DNA of 64,000 nucleotides from Siphonodentalium dalli. Lineage: Eukaryota; Mollusca; Scaphopoda; Gadilida; Siphonodentaliidae. Below, piece after piece: positions 23,401 through 29,911 of the stretch. The position numbers and the translations under genes were made by a program. How positions within the stretch are numbered: the stretch's first letter is position 1; each line of letters starts with the position of its first letter. The notes beneath the pieces are model-generated. The model was not told the origin of the DNA and made no database searches. It saw nothing but the letters and a program-made list of their open reading frames with translations. The DNA lies in the NCBI GenBank assembly GCA_032622095.1, contig CP136066.1, forward strand, positions 227,546,961-227,610,960, given 5' to 3'.

Positions 23401-23431
23401 GATTCTCATGTAACACTTCTAGTTCTTCCAT
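9344..23431 (-). CDS. naa80: N-alpha-acetyltransferase 80 (actin N-terminal acetyltransferase), five coding exons
   Basis: The joined exons 23337-23431, 20038-20174, 18676-18751, 13038-13161 and 9344-9580 give 669 bases, 222 residues plus TAA. All introns are GT-AG and splice phases agree (2, 1, 2, 0). Residues 19-32 read DLLNEEWPRSKYAR. Residues 78-93 form GNAT motif A (VVVKKSLRGKGLGRKL, with the R-x-x-G-x-G acetyl-CoA loop at 85-90). FYEHLGYEYCKP (about 119-130) is motif B. Residues 179-192 are a poly-proline tract and the C-terminus has SWMRKNIS. NAA80 acetylates the processed N-terminus of actin in the cytosol, and its proline-rich segment recruits profilin. That combination of GNAT fold and late proline tract is why I choose NAA80 over other GNATs. 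Known vertebrate proteins are somewhat longer (about 290-310 residues), so an extra exon is possible. The start ATG at 23431 has an in-frame TGA nine bases upstream. Confidence 0.85.
9645..10204. mobile_element. TTAA-flanked MITE, AGGTACTCAATC family, copy 1 (intron 4)
   Basis: TTAA at 9641-9644 precedes AGGTACTCAATCCGATCAGA. The right end TTAGATTGAGTACCT is followed by TTAA at 10205-10208. Inside are CATCAAAGCTCAAAGTGATC, GTTATTTCTCGAGAT and GATGAAGATGG, shared with copies at 11668-12106, 20262-20647 and 22822-23190. TTAA duplication is typical of piggyBac-like transposition. No transposase. Confidence 0.7.
10402..10905. mobile_element. AGGTACTCAATC-family MITE with its right end tandemly triplicated
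   Basis: The left end is TTAA then AGATGCATTATCCGAATTAA, a variant of the family end seen again at 20262. The body contains TTCTTTGGCTTCGGG and CTCAAAGTGATCAG. The right-end segment (GAAGAAATGTTGTTGTTCTA through GCGTACCTTTAACAG and GTTATAAGTTGGA) repeats at about 10541, 10662 and 10785, period 121-123 bp. The tandem array therefore arose from the end of a MITE. Confidence 0.65.
11060..11136. repeat. Partial palindrome-cassette MITE
   Basis: GGGAGACTCGCATATATAA, GAATGCATTGGCACAGG and TAATGCTGCACCAGCACAGC match one half of the element at 18426-18629. It ends in GGATTAA. The other half is missing. Confidence 0.5.
11668..12106. mobile_element. TTAA-flanked MITE, AGGTACTCAATC family, copy 2 (intron 4)
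   Basis: TTAA 11664-11667, then AGGTACTCAATCCGATTACA. The right end GTTCCT is followed by TTAA 12107-12110. Internal words are the same as copy 1 (CATCAAAGCTCAGAGTGATC, TTTCTCGAGATG, GGGGACTGTCTGAT). The right terminus has diverged from GAGTACCT to TTAGTTCCT. Confidence 0.7.
12140..12420 (+). repeat. Single unit of a tandem-core repeat with a GACAGATAAACTGATG tail
   Basis: GGGCCATAACTCTG, CCCATATTCGAACT and CTGTATTTT.GGCTGAGAAA resemble the unit arrayed at 20811-21300. It is followed by a degraded GGATAGACAGATAAACTG tail. Non-coding intronic DNA of NAA80. Confidence 0.45.
13038..13161 (-). CDS. naa80: NAA80 exon 4 (GNAT motif B)
   Basis: The acceptor TTTGCTTTCAG is followed by GAAAGGATTTGAG. 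The first G completes Lys103. The exon encodes KGFETIYLSSIDTGKFYEHL and GYEYCKPIISLG through RGQLAL, ending at a GTAGGT donor in phase 0. FYEHLGY is the usual GNAT motif B. On the upstream (intron 3) side the acceptor is only about 10 bases from the MITE at 13173-13578. Confidence 0.85.
13173..13578. mobile_element. TGTGACCCGCC MITE, copy 1, abutting the exon-4 acceptor
   Basis: Inverted ends are TGTGACCCGCCATATCAAAT and ATTTGATATGGCGGGTCACA. Inside is an intact palindrome cassette near 13454-13533 and a degraded half near 13215-13235, plus CAGAGCCCCAGACAAACATG. A second copy lies at 25616-26053 flanked by TA, which suggests Tc1/mariner-type insertion. Here the flanks are a 36-38-bp duplicated exon-edge segment instead. 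Confidence 0.7.
13579..13622 (-). pseudogene. Duplicated 5' edge of NAA80 exon 4 with its own splice acceptor
   Basis: On the minus strand, TTTGCTTGTAG then GAAAGGATTTGAGACG and ATTTATCTGAC repeats the acceptor and first 26 bases of exon 4 with two differences. It is separated from the real exon by the MITE. Splicing here would read into the MITE, so it is probably a non-functional decoy. Confidence 0.65.
13838..14165. repeat. Dispersed repeat family D, copy 2
   Basis: Contains GACACTATCCCCC, GGCTAGCATCACTAAATTCA, CATTGCATAATCGAGG, TACATCACAATATTCACC and GAGGTCCCCAGTGGGTGAAT, in the same order as the copy at 17318-17535. Non-coding, intron 3. Confidence 0.6.
14393..14434. repeat. Poly(A) and (AT)n simple repeat
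   Basis: An uninterrupted A run of about 27 is followed by alternating AT. The simple repeat lies inside intron 3. Confidence 0.9.
15690..16280. repeat. Degenerate tandem duplication, period about 340-370 bp
   Basis: ACGAATGG/CTCGTCAAAAAATTTG-type sequence, GAATTTGCCAATTTGAACCC, GGCGTACTTGCAACTGCATT and CTAGTCCGTTTGAATTTGGC (15720-15925) recur as GTTCAAATTTGCCAAACCCA, GGCGTACCTGCTCCTGCATT and GCCTGTTTGATTTGGCG (16110-16275). Non-coding intron 3 DNA. Confidence 0.5.
16430..16467 (+). repeat. Short tandem duplication TCACCGGTCTGTCTGGTC
   Basis: TCACCGGTCTGTCTGGTC occurs twice in succession, right after a (TTTG)n tract at 16376-16396. Confidence 0.8.
17168..17330 (-). repeat. Truncated tandem-core (pearl-like) element fragment
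   Basis: Reverse-complement fragments TACCACCTATGTGAGGTCAT, GAATAACTCTAGAATGGAAA and AATGTCCTCATAG match units of the element at 330-1364. It is cut by family D at about 17318. Confidence 0.55.
17318..17535. repeat. Dispersed repeat family D, copy 3
   Basis: CATTGCATAATTGAGGTTCC, GTACATCACAATATTCACCA, GATGCCATGCA, GATAGTGTCACTAAATTCAC and AATGACAGGCACACTAAAC match the 13838 copy in order. Confidence 0.6.
17660..18010 (-). repeat. Two units of the 175-bp tandem core
   Basis: GATAAATAACTCTAGAAGGA, ATACCAAATTGTATTGAGAT and a second unit with GATGAATAACTCGAAAACAG and TCCTCATAGTTGTGAACATC. They match units of 330-1364 in reverse. No termini seen. Confidence 0.6.
18043..18335. mobile_element. Foldback MITE around AAGCCATATTTCCGACTAAA
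   Basis: The two halves of 18115-18305 are inverted (TTTAGTCAGAAATATGGCT against AAGCCATATTTCCGACTAAA; TTAACCATAGCAGAATTATA against TATGCTGTGGTTTAGGAG). ATTAGAGTAC.TG..CTCCTGGAC flanks both sides at about 18043 and 18301. A partial relative is at 55420-55515. Confidence 0.5.
18426..18629. mobile_element. TTAA-flanked palindrome-cassette MITE, 47 bp from exon 3
   Basis: TTAA at 18422-18425 and 18630-18633. Ends are CCCTTTTTTTACTCCC and GCGGGAG/CATGAAAAGGA-type (TCCTTTTCATGGCGGGAGC on the other strand). Inside is CTCGCATATATAAGAGAATG, then a diverged partner with a CATAGGATAGGATAGGATAT tract. Related to 21713-21950. Confidence 0.6.
18676..18751 (-). CDS. naa80: NAA80 exon 3 (GNAT motif A, acetyl-CoA loop)
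   Basis: Only 76 bases. The acceptor TATAATCTCTTCCAG is followed by TTGTTGTTAAAAAG, and the donor after TGTATAAA is GTGAGT. It encodes VVKKSLRGKGLGRKL and TELTENYCI, the most diagnostic GNAT segment. Its entry phase (two bases completing GTT Val78) and exit phase match its neighbours exactly. Confidence 0.9.
18809..19327 (-). mobile_element. Tandem-core pearl/Helentron-like element, copy B
   Basis: Reverse complement of the ends of copy A: CAAGAGATGGACTGTCG at 18809 and the CCCCCTTT/AAAGGGGG palindrome at 19300-19324. About two core units (GAGATCCGAGCATTACTG and GATCCGAGCACTACTGTTCA) are followed by an ACGGATG/ACGCACGG tract (19205-19285). Located in NAA80 intron 2. Confidence 0.7.
19415..19490. 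repeat. Half of a palindrome-cassette MITE
   Basis: AAAAATTGTTAGGCCTATGG, TCGACTCACATATATAACAT and AATGCATTGGCACAG match the right half of the cassette elements. The left half is absent. Confidence 0.6.
20038..20174 (-). CDS. naa80: NAA80 exon 2
   Basis: The acceptor TTTGATAG is followed by AATCCATTG, and the donor is GTAAGT after GAACATG. It encodes IHCLSQSCDDLPINLVLLSD and the following GHEVIGHSQL through ACYLEH (residues 33-77). The first base completes Arg32 with exon 1, and the last G begins Val78. The open frame runs upstream of the acceptor to an ATG at 20209, but that reading lacks the exon-1 residues typical of the family. Confidence 0.85.
20262..20647. mobile_element. TTAA-flanked MITE, AGGTACTCAATC family, copy 3 (intron 1)
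   Basis: TTAA 20258-20261 then AGATGCATAATCTGATCAAG; the right end GGATTGAGTACCT is followed by TTAA 20648-20651. Internal CATCAAAGCTCAGAG and GTCTCGGACCAAATTGCGGA match the family. Confidence 0.65.
20790..21330 (+). repeat. 170-bp tandem core (about 3 units) ending in an ACGGACAG microsatellite
   Basis: Units begin GTCAAATTCTAAGTCGAAAA at 20813, 20983 and about 21152, period 169-170. Each has TATTCGAACTTGGCCTGTA, TTAGCTGGG and GAGTTATCGGTCGGAAACC. The array runs directly into GACAGACGGACGGACAGACG at 21300. This is the same architecture as 330-1364 but a different sequence family. Confidence 0.75.
21713..21950. mobile_element. TTAA-flanked palindrome-cassette MITE, 238 bp (intron 1)
   Basis: TTAA at 21709-21712 and 21951-21954; ends TCTTTTCATGAAGGGAGC and GCTCCTGTCATGGAATGG. 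Two diverged cassette palindromes lie inside (GCATATATAAGAGAATGC and GAATTCTCTTATATATGCGA). Short ORFs here are cassette translations. Confidence 0.7.
22400..22660. mobile_element. Foldback MITE with AGCATATGCTAGTTT-like ends
   Basis: TATATGCTATACTATTTTA and ACAAGCTGATA on the left pair with TATCAACTTGTTTT and AACTAGCATATGCTTGT on the right. Inner ATTCTGACCAATGTTG pairs with CAACTTTGGTCAGAATG. Non-coding, intron 1. Confidence 0.55.
22822..23190. mobile_element. TTAA-flanked foldback MITE, AGGTACTCAATC family, copy 4
   Basis: TTAA 22818-22821 and 23191-23194. Termini AGGTACTCAATCCAATCAGA and TCTGATTGGATTGAGTACCT are near-perfect inverted repeats extending through CTCCTAAATTACTATTTCTT. The centre is a hairpin, CTCTAAAATTAAATGGT / ACCATTTGATTTTAGAG. 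The element ends about 146 bp from exon 1 of NAA80. Confidence 0.8.
23337..23431 (-). CDS. naa80: NAA80 exon 1 (start codon)
   Basis: ATG at 23431-23429 encodes MEELEVLHENPKWLENTADL then LNEEWPRSKYA, ending at donor GTGAAT with AG of Arg32. The EEWPRS word just before the exon-2 segment RIHCLSQS is a family landmark. Upstream TTTACAG at about 23449-23455 could be the acceptor of a 5' UTR intron. Confidence 0.85.
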
Positions 23432-24849
23432 AATGACTCAACATCACCTGTAAATCACCTGTAAAGCAATTGTTAAAGACATATTATAGACTTGTTCGGG
23501 TGCTCTAAATTAATAAGTTAGTACTCAGGTGCTATGCCAACCTGGCGATTGTAGCATTATACTAATATGATAATATCGTCGAAAATGTGAAAAAAATCGA
23601 CCATACCACTCATTAGAAAACATTGTCTGAATTATGCCAAATTGTAAATATTTACATCTCGATTCGGGACGCAACTATCGGCGAAAATCTAACACAAATG
23701 ATTTCGCCATCGAGAGTCATTGCATTTAATTAATATATAAGAATGAAGGTGTGTATCATCAATTTGGATTAATTTTCATGACAAATAACTAATGTGAGCA
23801 AGATTGTTCCCAATTTATATTTGCTCACCATACCGGAGTGTCTACATCACTTTAAACACTACTAAAACAATTGCTTAGGAATCTTATCTTGGGTGTGGCC
23901 AAGCATAGGGGCAATTTCACGCGTGACTGACGTTACGACATGAATTTTCCATTCCTTCATTAGCCTATAAAACTGAAACAATGTATTCTTCATACTTGTT
24001 GAATAGTCATAAAGTTACAAGTAGTTCCTTGGTGACACTTCAAGGAGATAATACCAGTGTGCTAGTTCCTTTATGATAATTAAATATGTTGGAAAATGAC
24101 GCCGTGACTGACGATATACAAAAAAAGACATGGATTTTGAGCACCCGTATAGTGATAACCTTTCTTCAAAACTACAGGCATTCTGGAAATAGATTTTATT
24201 CGTCAAAATTGGTACGAGGATACTCTTCAATAGAACACAAAGTATTTGCTAATCTATGGAAACATTTAATATTGCCATCCTTTTTTTCTGTGACTGACGT
24301 TACCGTGACTGACGTTAAATTACAATTGCCCTATAAAACGGCCTTCATTTTGATACCAGACAAAGCTAAACTTTTACTTACATGTACTACTTTGTTTTGT
24401 TCAAGATAGCGATGTACATGTAGGCTGTAAATTTTGATGAACAGTATGTTTATCCGGTATGATTTGTTCACAAGCCAGTCAGTTACAGTCCTTAAAACAA
24501 TGCAAAAAATATGTATGTTGGAAAAAGCCAAGTTAAAAAAGTGCGAAATTTGAACGATTTGACACCTGTTTTTGCAGCATGTCATTGTAAGCCAAATTAC
24601 TATGTAGCAAGTTCGGACCATGAGTGCTGCAGTAATCAGATTGGTTAATTTTTGCCTTGCCAGGCTTATTTTTTAGGTTTAGTACTGTAAAATCCTGTCT
24701 ACAGCTTTAAAAGTTCAGAATCATTTTAATGTGACTTTTGGTGAAAAAAAACTGTGCATTGGTAATTATATCTCGTTACCCTTGTCAGTAACAAAACAAT
24801 TTCACCGGGAGTTTTTCAACATGCGGAATCAGTTTCTGACATCAAAACT

Positions 24850-24925
24850 GACATTGGTCACCTCACTAATAAGTTGCTATATACGGACATTGGGCACCTC
24901 ACTATTAGGTTGCTACTAGCACATG
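24850..24925 (+). repeat. Short tandem duplication (about 37 bp)
   Basis: GACATTGGTCACCTCACTAA followed by TAAGTTGCTA recurs directly as GACATTGGGCACCTCACTAT and TAGGTTGCTA. Confidence 0.7.
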
Positions 24926-24997
24926 TATACCAGTAATTTTAAACTGAACTAAACTGAATCTGTCTCACTCAGGAACCCCAGGCCATTCCCATATAGG

Positions 24998-25046
24998 GAT
25001 GTTCAGATTATAGGCTATCTGTTGATCTTGTTATCTGAACATCCCT
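24998..25046. repeat. Hairpin TAGGGATGTTCAGAT / ATCTGAACATCCCTA
   Basis: A 15-16-bp perfect stem with a loop of about 19 bases. It lies just before a cassette-MITE end (CTCCTGTTATGAAAGGATTAA, TTAA at 25088). Confidence 0.75.
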
Positions 25047-25275
25047 ACAAATGACTACTTGTCAACAACTCTCCTGTTATGAAAGGATTAATATGGGCAC
25101 CGAATTTCCCTATCTACATGTATATTAATAGCACTGTAACATGTGATATATTAGATAATTGAATTTATATAAGACCTTGCCTTGCCATAAAAGTACTTTT
25201 TAAAATTATACACCTATGTGGGAGCGATGATAGCAATGTGGCACACTCATTTTAACTTTTTAAGGAATTAAGGAT

Positions 25276-25430
25276 TTATTTTGTTGTGTTTGATGATTTG
25301 GGGAAGGTACATGTATATAAGTTGACATTTCTCTGGCACTGGTGAAGTTTTATGTCGCCCACAATCAATGTGTATTTTGCCTAAGTATAATCAGTTTTAT
25401 ATACCTTCCTCAAATAATCAAACACAACAA
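25276..25430. mobile_element. Small foldback with TTGTTGTGTTTGATGATTTG ends
   Basis: TTTTGTTGTGTTTGATGATT and GGGGAAGGTA..TATATAA at the left pair with TTATATACCTTCCTC and AATAATCAAACACAACAA at the right. About 155 bp, non-coding. Confidence 0.6.
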
Positions 25431-25615
25431 GGTCAACTATATGCGAATGCATTTTCATTGCAAAAAATTGCCTGATGCTTGCAATAATTTATATGCCCAT
25501 GCCATTTTCCAATGAGACTGGCGTTACATCCAGGTGACTGACGTTACACTACTTTGAGGTCACACACTAATAGTTACATTGATCGATCTGGTAATTCTAG
25601 TTCTATGTGACCCGC

Positions 25616-26053
25616 CATATCATATCCAGTCGGAAGTCGGGATTTTTTACCCTGTGCCAATGCATTCTCTTACATATGCGAGTCGACCATAGGTCGTCTC
25701 GCATATATAAAAGAATGCATTGGCCTAACATTTTTTTTACAATTTTAATAATTTTTTCTTGTATTCTTTAACAATTTAATAATTTCACCCATACAGAGCC
25801 CCAGACAAACATGAGCAGACAACACTCTTCTATATGCTTCTATATATGTGTGGGGATCCCTGCAGGGTAATGGATGTTTTTTATTTTATGTCCTAAAAAT
25901 TGTAAGACACATTTATTTAAAAAAAATTGTTAGGCCAATGCATTCTCTTATATATGCGAGGCGACCTATGGTCGACTCGCATATATAAGAGAATGCATTG
26001 GCACAGGTAAAAAAAATCCTGACTTACGACTGGATTTGATATGGCGGGTCACA
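25616..26053. mobile_element. TGTGACCCGCC MITE, copy 2, TA-flanked
   Basis: Ends TGTGACCCGCCATATCA and TGATATGGCGGGTCACA with TA at 25614-25615 and 26054-26055. Two intact palindrome cassettes lie at about 25655-25725 and 25935-26008, in inverted order, separated by CAGAGCCCCAGACAAACATG and a T-rich stretch. TA duplication suggests Tc1/mariner-type mobilisation. Confidence 0.75.
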
Positions 26054-26495
26054 TATGTGTTATTCTGCATTACAAGGACATGGCTTTACTAGCTGGGTGA
26101 AGGTTTATCTTCAAAATCCTCTCCAGGCAAGAGAATATAGATGACATATGTGACTGACGTTACATAAAAATTAACAATTTTCAAACGGTCGACTGGCCCA
26201 TTCGAATGTCACATCTGCTTACAGTATCGAGTAATTTGGTAACAATTAATTGGTCAAGATTATAAAATGGAACAAATTAACTGCTTCTTAAATTATAGGA
26301 TAATAGGGGAAAATCTGGGGAATTTCCCCCACTATTTACTGAGAGGCAAGAAGTTGTTCAGACTCAAACCAGAATTAAGTCCAATATATGTCATGAAATT
26401 ACAGTAATTCCCCTAAACAATGAAGAAGATTACATGACATGACAATGAATTTGAAATTTTGGTGGTCGTGTCCTGTTCTGCAATGGAATTGCCCA

Positions 26496-26935
26496 TAGAT
26501 ATAATGTGTCTGACATTTGCAGAATGAGGTCCCCAGAGGGTTAATTTAGTGTGTCTGACATTTGCAGAATGAGGTCCCCAGAGGTACAGCAGGCTAGCAT
26601 CACCAATTTCACCCTATGTGGGCCTCATTTTGCTTAGGCCTTATCTTCTGAAATGTATCTAAAGTCTAAAATTATCTTCGATTTTAGTTGCTACTTTTTC
26701 CCCATCTGTTCAGTTTATATATCCCCTTAATTTACAGAAGATGAATTTCATAATCAAGGTGACTAAGTGGTGAACATCAATTTCAATCTGGCCCTTGGTC
26801 TCCCACAGCAGTTGAGGGCTAAGCAGCATGCGATTCACAGAGTGTGAATTTGGTGATGCTAACCCACAAATGCAGGTTAACCACAATGCACACATATTGT
26901 CACACACCGTCACCCTCAGGTTAACCAGCACACCT
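26496..26935. repeat. Dispersed repeat family D, copy 4
   Basis: GTGTCTGACATTTGCAGAAT and GAGGTCCCCAGAGG occur twice in tandem, then GCTAGCATCACCAATTTCAC, CATAATCAAGGTGAC and GTGAATTTGGTGATGC. Same order as other family D copies. Confidence 0.6.
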
Positions 26936-27278
26936 TGCTTCGTTGAAATCACGTGATGTACACAAAAGTTATGGAGTGGACACGAAGGGTAGAGTGTGCC
27001 AGTGTGGTGACTTAACCGATAGGACGACCTTGATCGGTGACCTTCACCTTCAACTATTGGAAAATCGAAATTGAGTGCGACACATCGTCTCCTCATTAGG
27101 AACAACTATGGCATGTTTGAACAGAATCCAATAAAGTACAAAAATTTCGGCGGCATAAAACGTTGAAAAGAATACAGGAGAAGTCGACCCCGCACGAAGT
27201 CGGATCCGTACGAAGACGGTCCCATGTGAAGACGGCCCCAGAGAAGTCGGCACCACATATAACAGCACCAGTGATTAA

Positions 27279-27670
27279 CCCTTTACCCAACAAATCGGCC
27301 AAAACCGGCCAAATAAAGCTTCAACAGCCTAAAATATCTTGGGTCTGTCTCAATAAAACCATACAAATATGGATATCATTGGAACCGGCTCATTGACCAC
27401 ATTGTGATGGTTATAGTTATGCCCTGTGCCAATGCATTCTCTTATATATGCGAGTCGACCATAGGTCGCCTCGCATATATAAGAGAATGCATTGGCCTAA
27501 AACAAATCTTTTTTTAACACTTTTTACCATTTTTTCTTACATTCTTTAACAATTTTATAATTTTTAATGTGTTAAGCCAATGCATTCTCTTATATATGCG
27601 AGGGGACCTATGGTCGACTCGCATATATAAGAGAATGCATTGGCACAGGGCCCTTCTGTTGGGTAAAGGG
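27279..27670 (+). mobile_element. piggyBac-like MITE (CCCTTTACCCAACA), copy 1
   Basis: TTAA at 27275-27278 and 27671-27674 flank CCCTTTACCCAACA and TGTTGGGTAAAGGG. 392 bp. Left part: GGCCAAAACCGGCC, AATAAAGCTTCAACAGCC, ACCATACAAATATGGATATC. Right part: two palindrome cassettes (27425-27500, 27575-27650) in inverted order. TTAA target sites with CCC-starting ends are the piggyBac hallmark. No transposase. Confidence 0.85.
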
Positions 27671-27768
27671 TTAAAATTATTCTTTATTTATTTTATGATA
27701 TATGAAACTGATGATAATAATCACGAAATAACATAACAAATGAAATTAATTGTTTTTGACCAATTTAA

Positions 27769-28159
27769 CCCTTTACCCAACAGAACGGCCCTGTGCCAAT
27801 GCATTCTCTTATATATGCGAGTCGACCATAGGTCGCCTCGCATATATAAGAGAATGCATTGGCTTAACACATTAAAAATTATAAAATTGTTAAAGAATGT
27901 AAGAAAACATGGTAAAAAGTGTTAAAAAAAGATTTTTTTTAGGCCAATGCATTCTCTTATATATGCGAGGCGACCTATGGTCGACTCGCATATATAAGAG
28001 AATGCATTGGCACAGGGCTAACTGTAACTATCACAATGTGGTCAAGCAGCCGGTTCCAATGATATCCATATTTGTATGGTTCTATTGAGACAGACCGAAG
28101 ATATTTTAGGCTGTTGAAGCTTTATTTGGCCGGTTTTGGCCGGTTTGTTGGGTAAAGGG
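27769..28159 (-). mobile_element. piggyBac-like MITE (CCCTTTACCCAACA), copy 2, inverted
   Basis: TTAA at 27765-27768 and 28160-28163; 391 bp. Same order of parts as copy 1 but reversed: cassettes first, then ACCGAAGATATTTTAGGCTG and GGCCGGTTTTGGCCGG. Copies 1 and 2 lie about 100 bp apart head to head. Confidence 0.85.
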
Positions 28160-28511
28160 TTAACTCAAATAGTATCCAAATTATGGTCAAATGTTTGGAC
28201 TCAAGTGACCATCAATTGGGGAAAAAACAATTCAATGTCTCAGGTAGAGGTCTAATGGTGGTTCTTGAATGGCTGGTTGCTCAAAGGAACATGATTGAAG
28301 GAGGGCATGGCAGGTGTTGAGTTTGTCTGTAGTGTTCTATACAAAGTTTCCAAGGATGGTCTTGGATTGTCATCACGGCACTATCTCAATCAGATTAAGT
28401 TGCTGACTTCATAAACAACATAAACACTAACTCAATCGAATCAAACCGATTTAATCGCTTCTAATTAACGGGACAGTCTTCGTGTGGGGCCGACTTCGCA
28501 CGGGGCCGACT

Positions 28512-29910
28512 TCTCCAGATACCATTGAAAGACATAATTCAGAAAATTTGTCTCCATTTTGTTGTTGAAAACAATTTTAAAGTTTATGTATGACTTCATG
28601 TTATATTATGAAAAAAACAATACCACACAGTATCGATCATCCAGTCGTGGTACAAAATAGTCGACCAAAGTAGACTAATTGAATAAGAGGTATTTTAATA
28701 TTTTGACATTTACAAGTCCCCTTAATGGAAAGAACAGTCGTACATGTCCAAATATAAAATAGGCCATGTCTAGAGTACCATATACTGCAATTTAGCCGAA
28801 CTGCTAAAGTACTGTATACGGCCGATCTCTAGTCAAACAGTCAAACGGATTTAACTTTTCATGGTAGTGTGCTTAAAACTCGAGACATGGAGGCTTATGT
28901 GTACATTTATAGAGTACAGGGAATCATACCTGTGTGGAGGAAGTGAAATTTATGTATTATGCATCATGTATCTTCACTATCTTATTTACCCCATTCATAC
29001 ATTATGATTATGTATGACCATGCGTGCAATTACATATTACTCATATGATATATAGTTGGCATAAATTGTGTTATGTGTTGATTGTTGTTTTCTACAGTAC
29101 ACACTGCACATGACTCTTTTTCCCTTCTTGTAGATTGGGGGGTCTTCGGGTATATATGAGTCATTATTCCGATGCTTAATTATTCTGAGAATTCATTATT
29201 CAGCTTTTCCATGAGGGTTCATAATTCCGACTATTTCAATATTCCGATACCTTCTATATGGCTTAGAATACTAGTAAATTCCCATGTCACTGATAATTTG
29301 GGATCGGAATAATGAATCAAACAAACATTACAGAAATAACCTAAATTATACACCATTTTACCACTTTGTATACTATATAGGGCTTAGCCAAACTTAGTGA
29401 ATAATTAATTAGTTGAAAGTGTGATGCACATGTAGCATTGGTGTGTTAATGAATATGGTGCTTATGACCTCGGAATAATGGACTTTCAGAATAATTACCC
29501 CAGGGTCCACTGGCAATACTCATGAGTTTCATATTAATGTCACTTACTTTACAAGTAAGAATTAAATGGGCGGTCGGTCAGATAGTGTCATGGGGGTGTG
29601 ATGGTCAGTTGAGTTATGTACCGCAATGTTTGTGAAACCCAGTTAACATTGTTGCATCGTAACTGGTCACTACACTCCCTTATAAGACATGTAGCATTCA
29701 ACTTGATGTATTTTAGCAAACATAATGTAGATTTAAAAGATTCCCTATTGCAGTGTCAGGGCCCTTTTGCACTGAAAGCTGCGATCAGCTAATATCAGTG
29801 TAATATTAGTGATCGGACATCAAAGGTCTAAAACTCACCCAGGGTCATCTCCAGGGCATGTTTTATATTAGTTACATACAGAAAAAAGTATTTTGTACTT
29901 ATTCTACTTT
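28512..29910. other. Non-coding stretch; possible degraded MITE at 29140-29510
   Basis: No credible ORF. CATTATTCCGATGCTTAATTA and ATTATTCTGAGAATTC near 29170 are mirrored by TCGGAATAATGGACTTTCAG and AATAATTACCCC near 29470, suggesting a decayed inverted-repeat element. The remainder shows nothing I can name. Confidence 0.35.
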
Positions 29911-29911
29911 T

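Larger units (their letters stand above)
23923..26163 (+). repeat. Six dispersed copies of GTGACTGACGTTAC
   Basis: The 14-mer, with at most three changes, starts at 23923, 24104, 24290, 24305, 25534 and 26150, always on the plus strand. A weaker one (GAGACTGGCGTTAC) starts near 25515. It lies in otherwise non-coding DNA upstream of NAA80 and outside recognisable MITE ends. TGACGT resembles half a CRE/ATF site. Function unknown. Confidence 0.7.
27176..28511. mobile_element. 1.34-kb element with GGAGAAGTCG inverted ends, containing two MITEs
   Basis: The left end reads GGAGAAGTCGACCCCGCACG then AAGTCGGATCCG and ACGAAGACGGTCCC. The reverse complement of the right end reads GGAGAAGTCGGCCCCGTGCG then AAGTCGGCCCC and ACGAAGACTGTCCC. 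The ends therefore match over about 50 bp. Inside are the two TTAA MITEs and non-coding DNA. Flanking 8-mers AGAATACA and AGATACCA agree only partly, so the superfamily is unassigned. Confidence 0.6.

Noticed and set aside
24086-24409. 107-codon plus-strand ORF upstream of NAA80
   Set aside because: It runs through the GTGACTGACGTTAC motif copies, shows no domain and has low-complexity composition.
27163-27396. 77-codon plus-strand ORF with KSTPHEVGSVRRRSHVK
   Set aside because: It reads through the terminal repeats of the 1.34-kb element into the piggyBac-like MITE.
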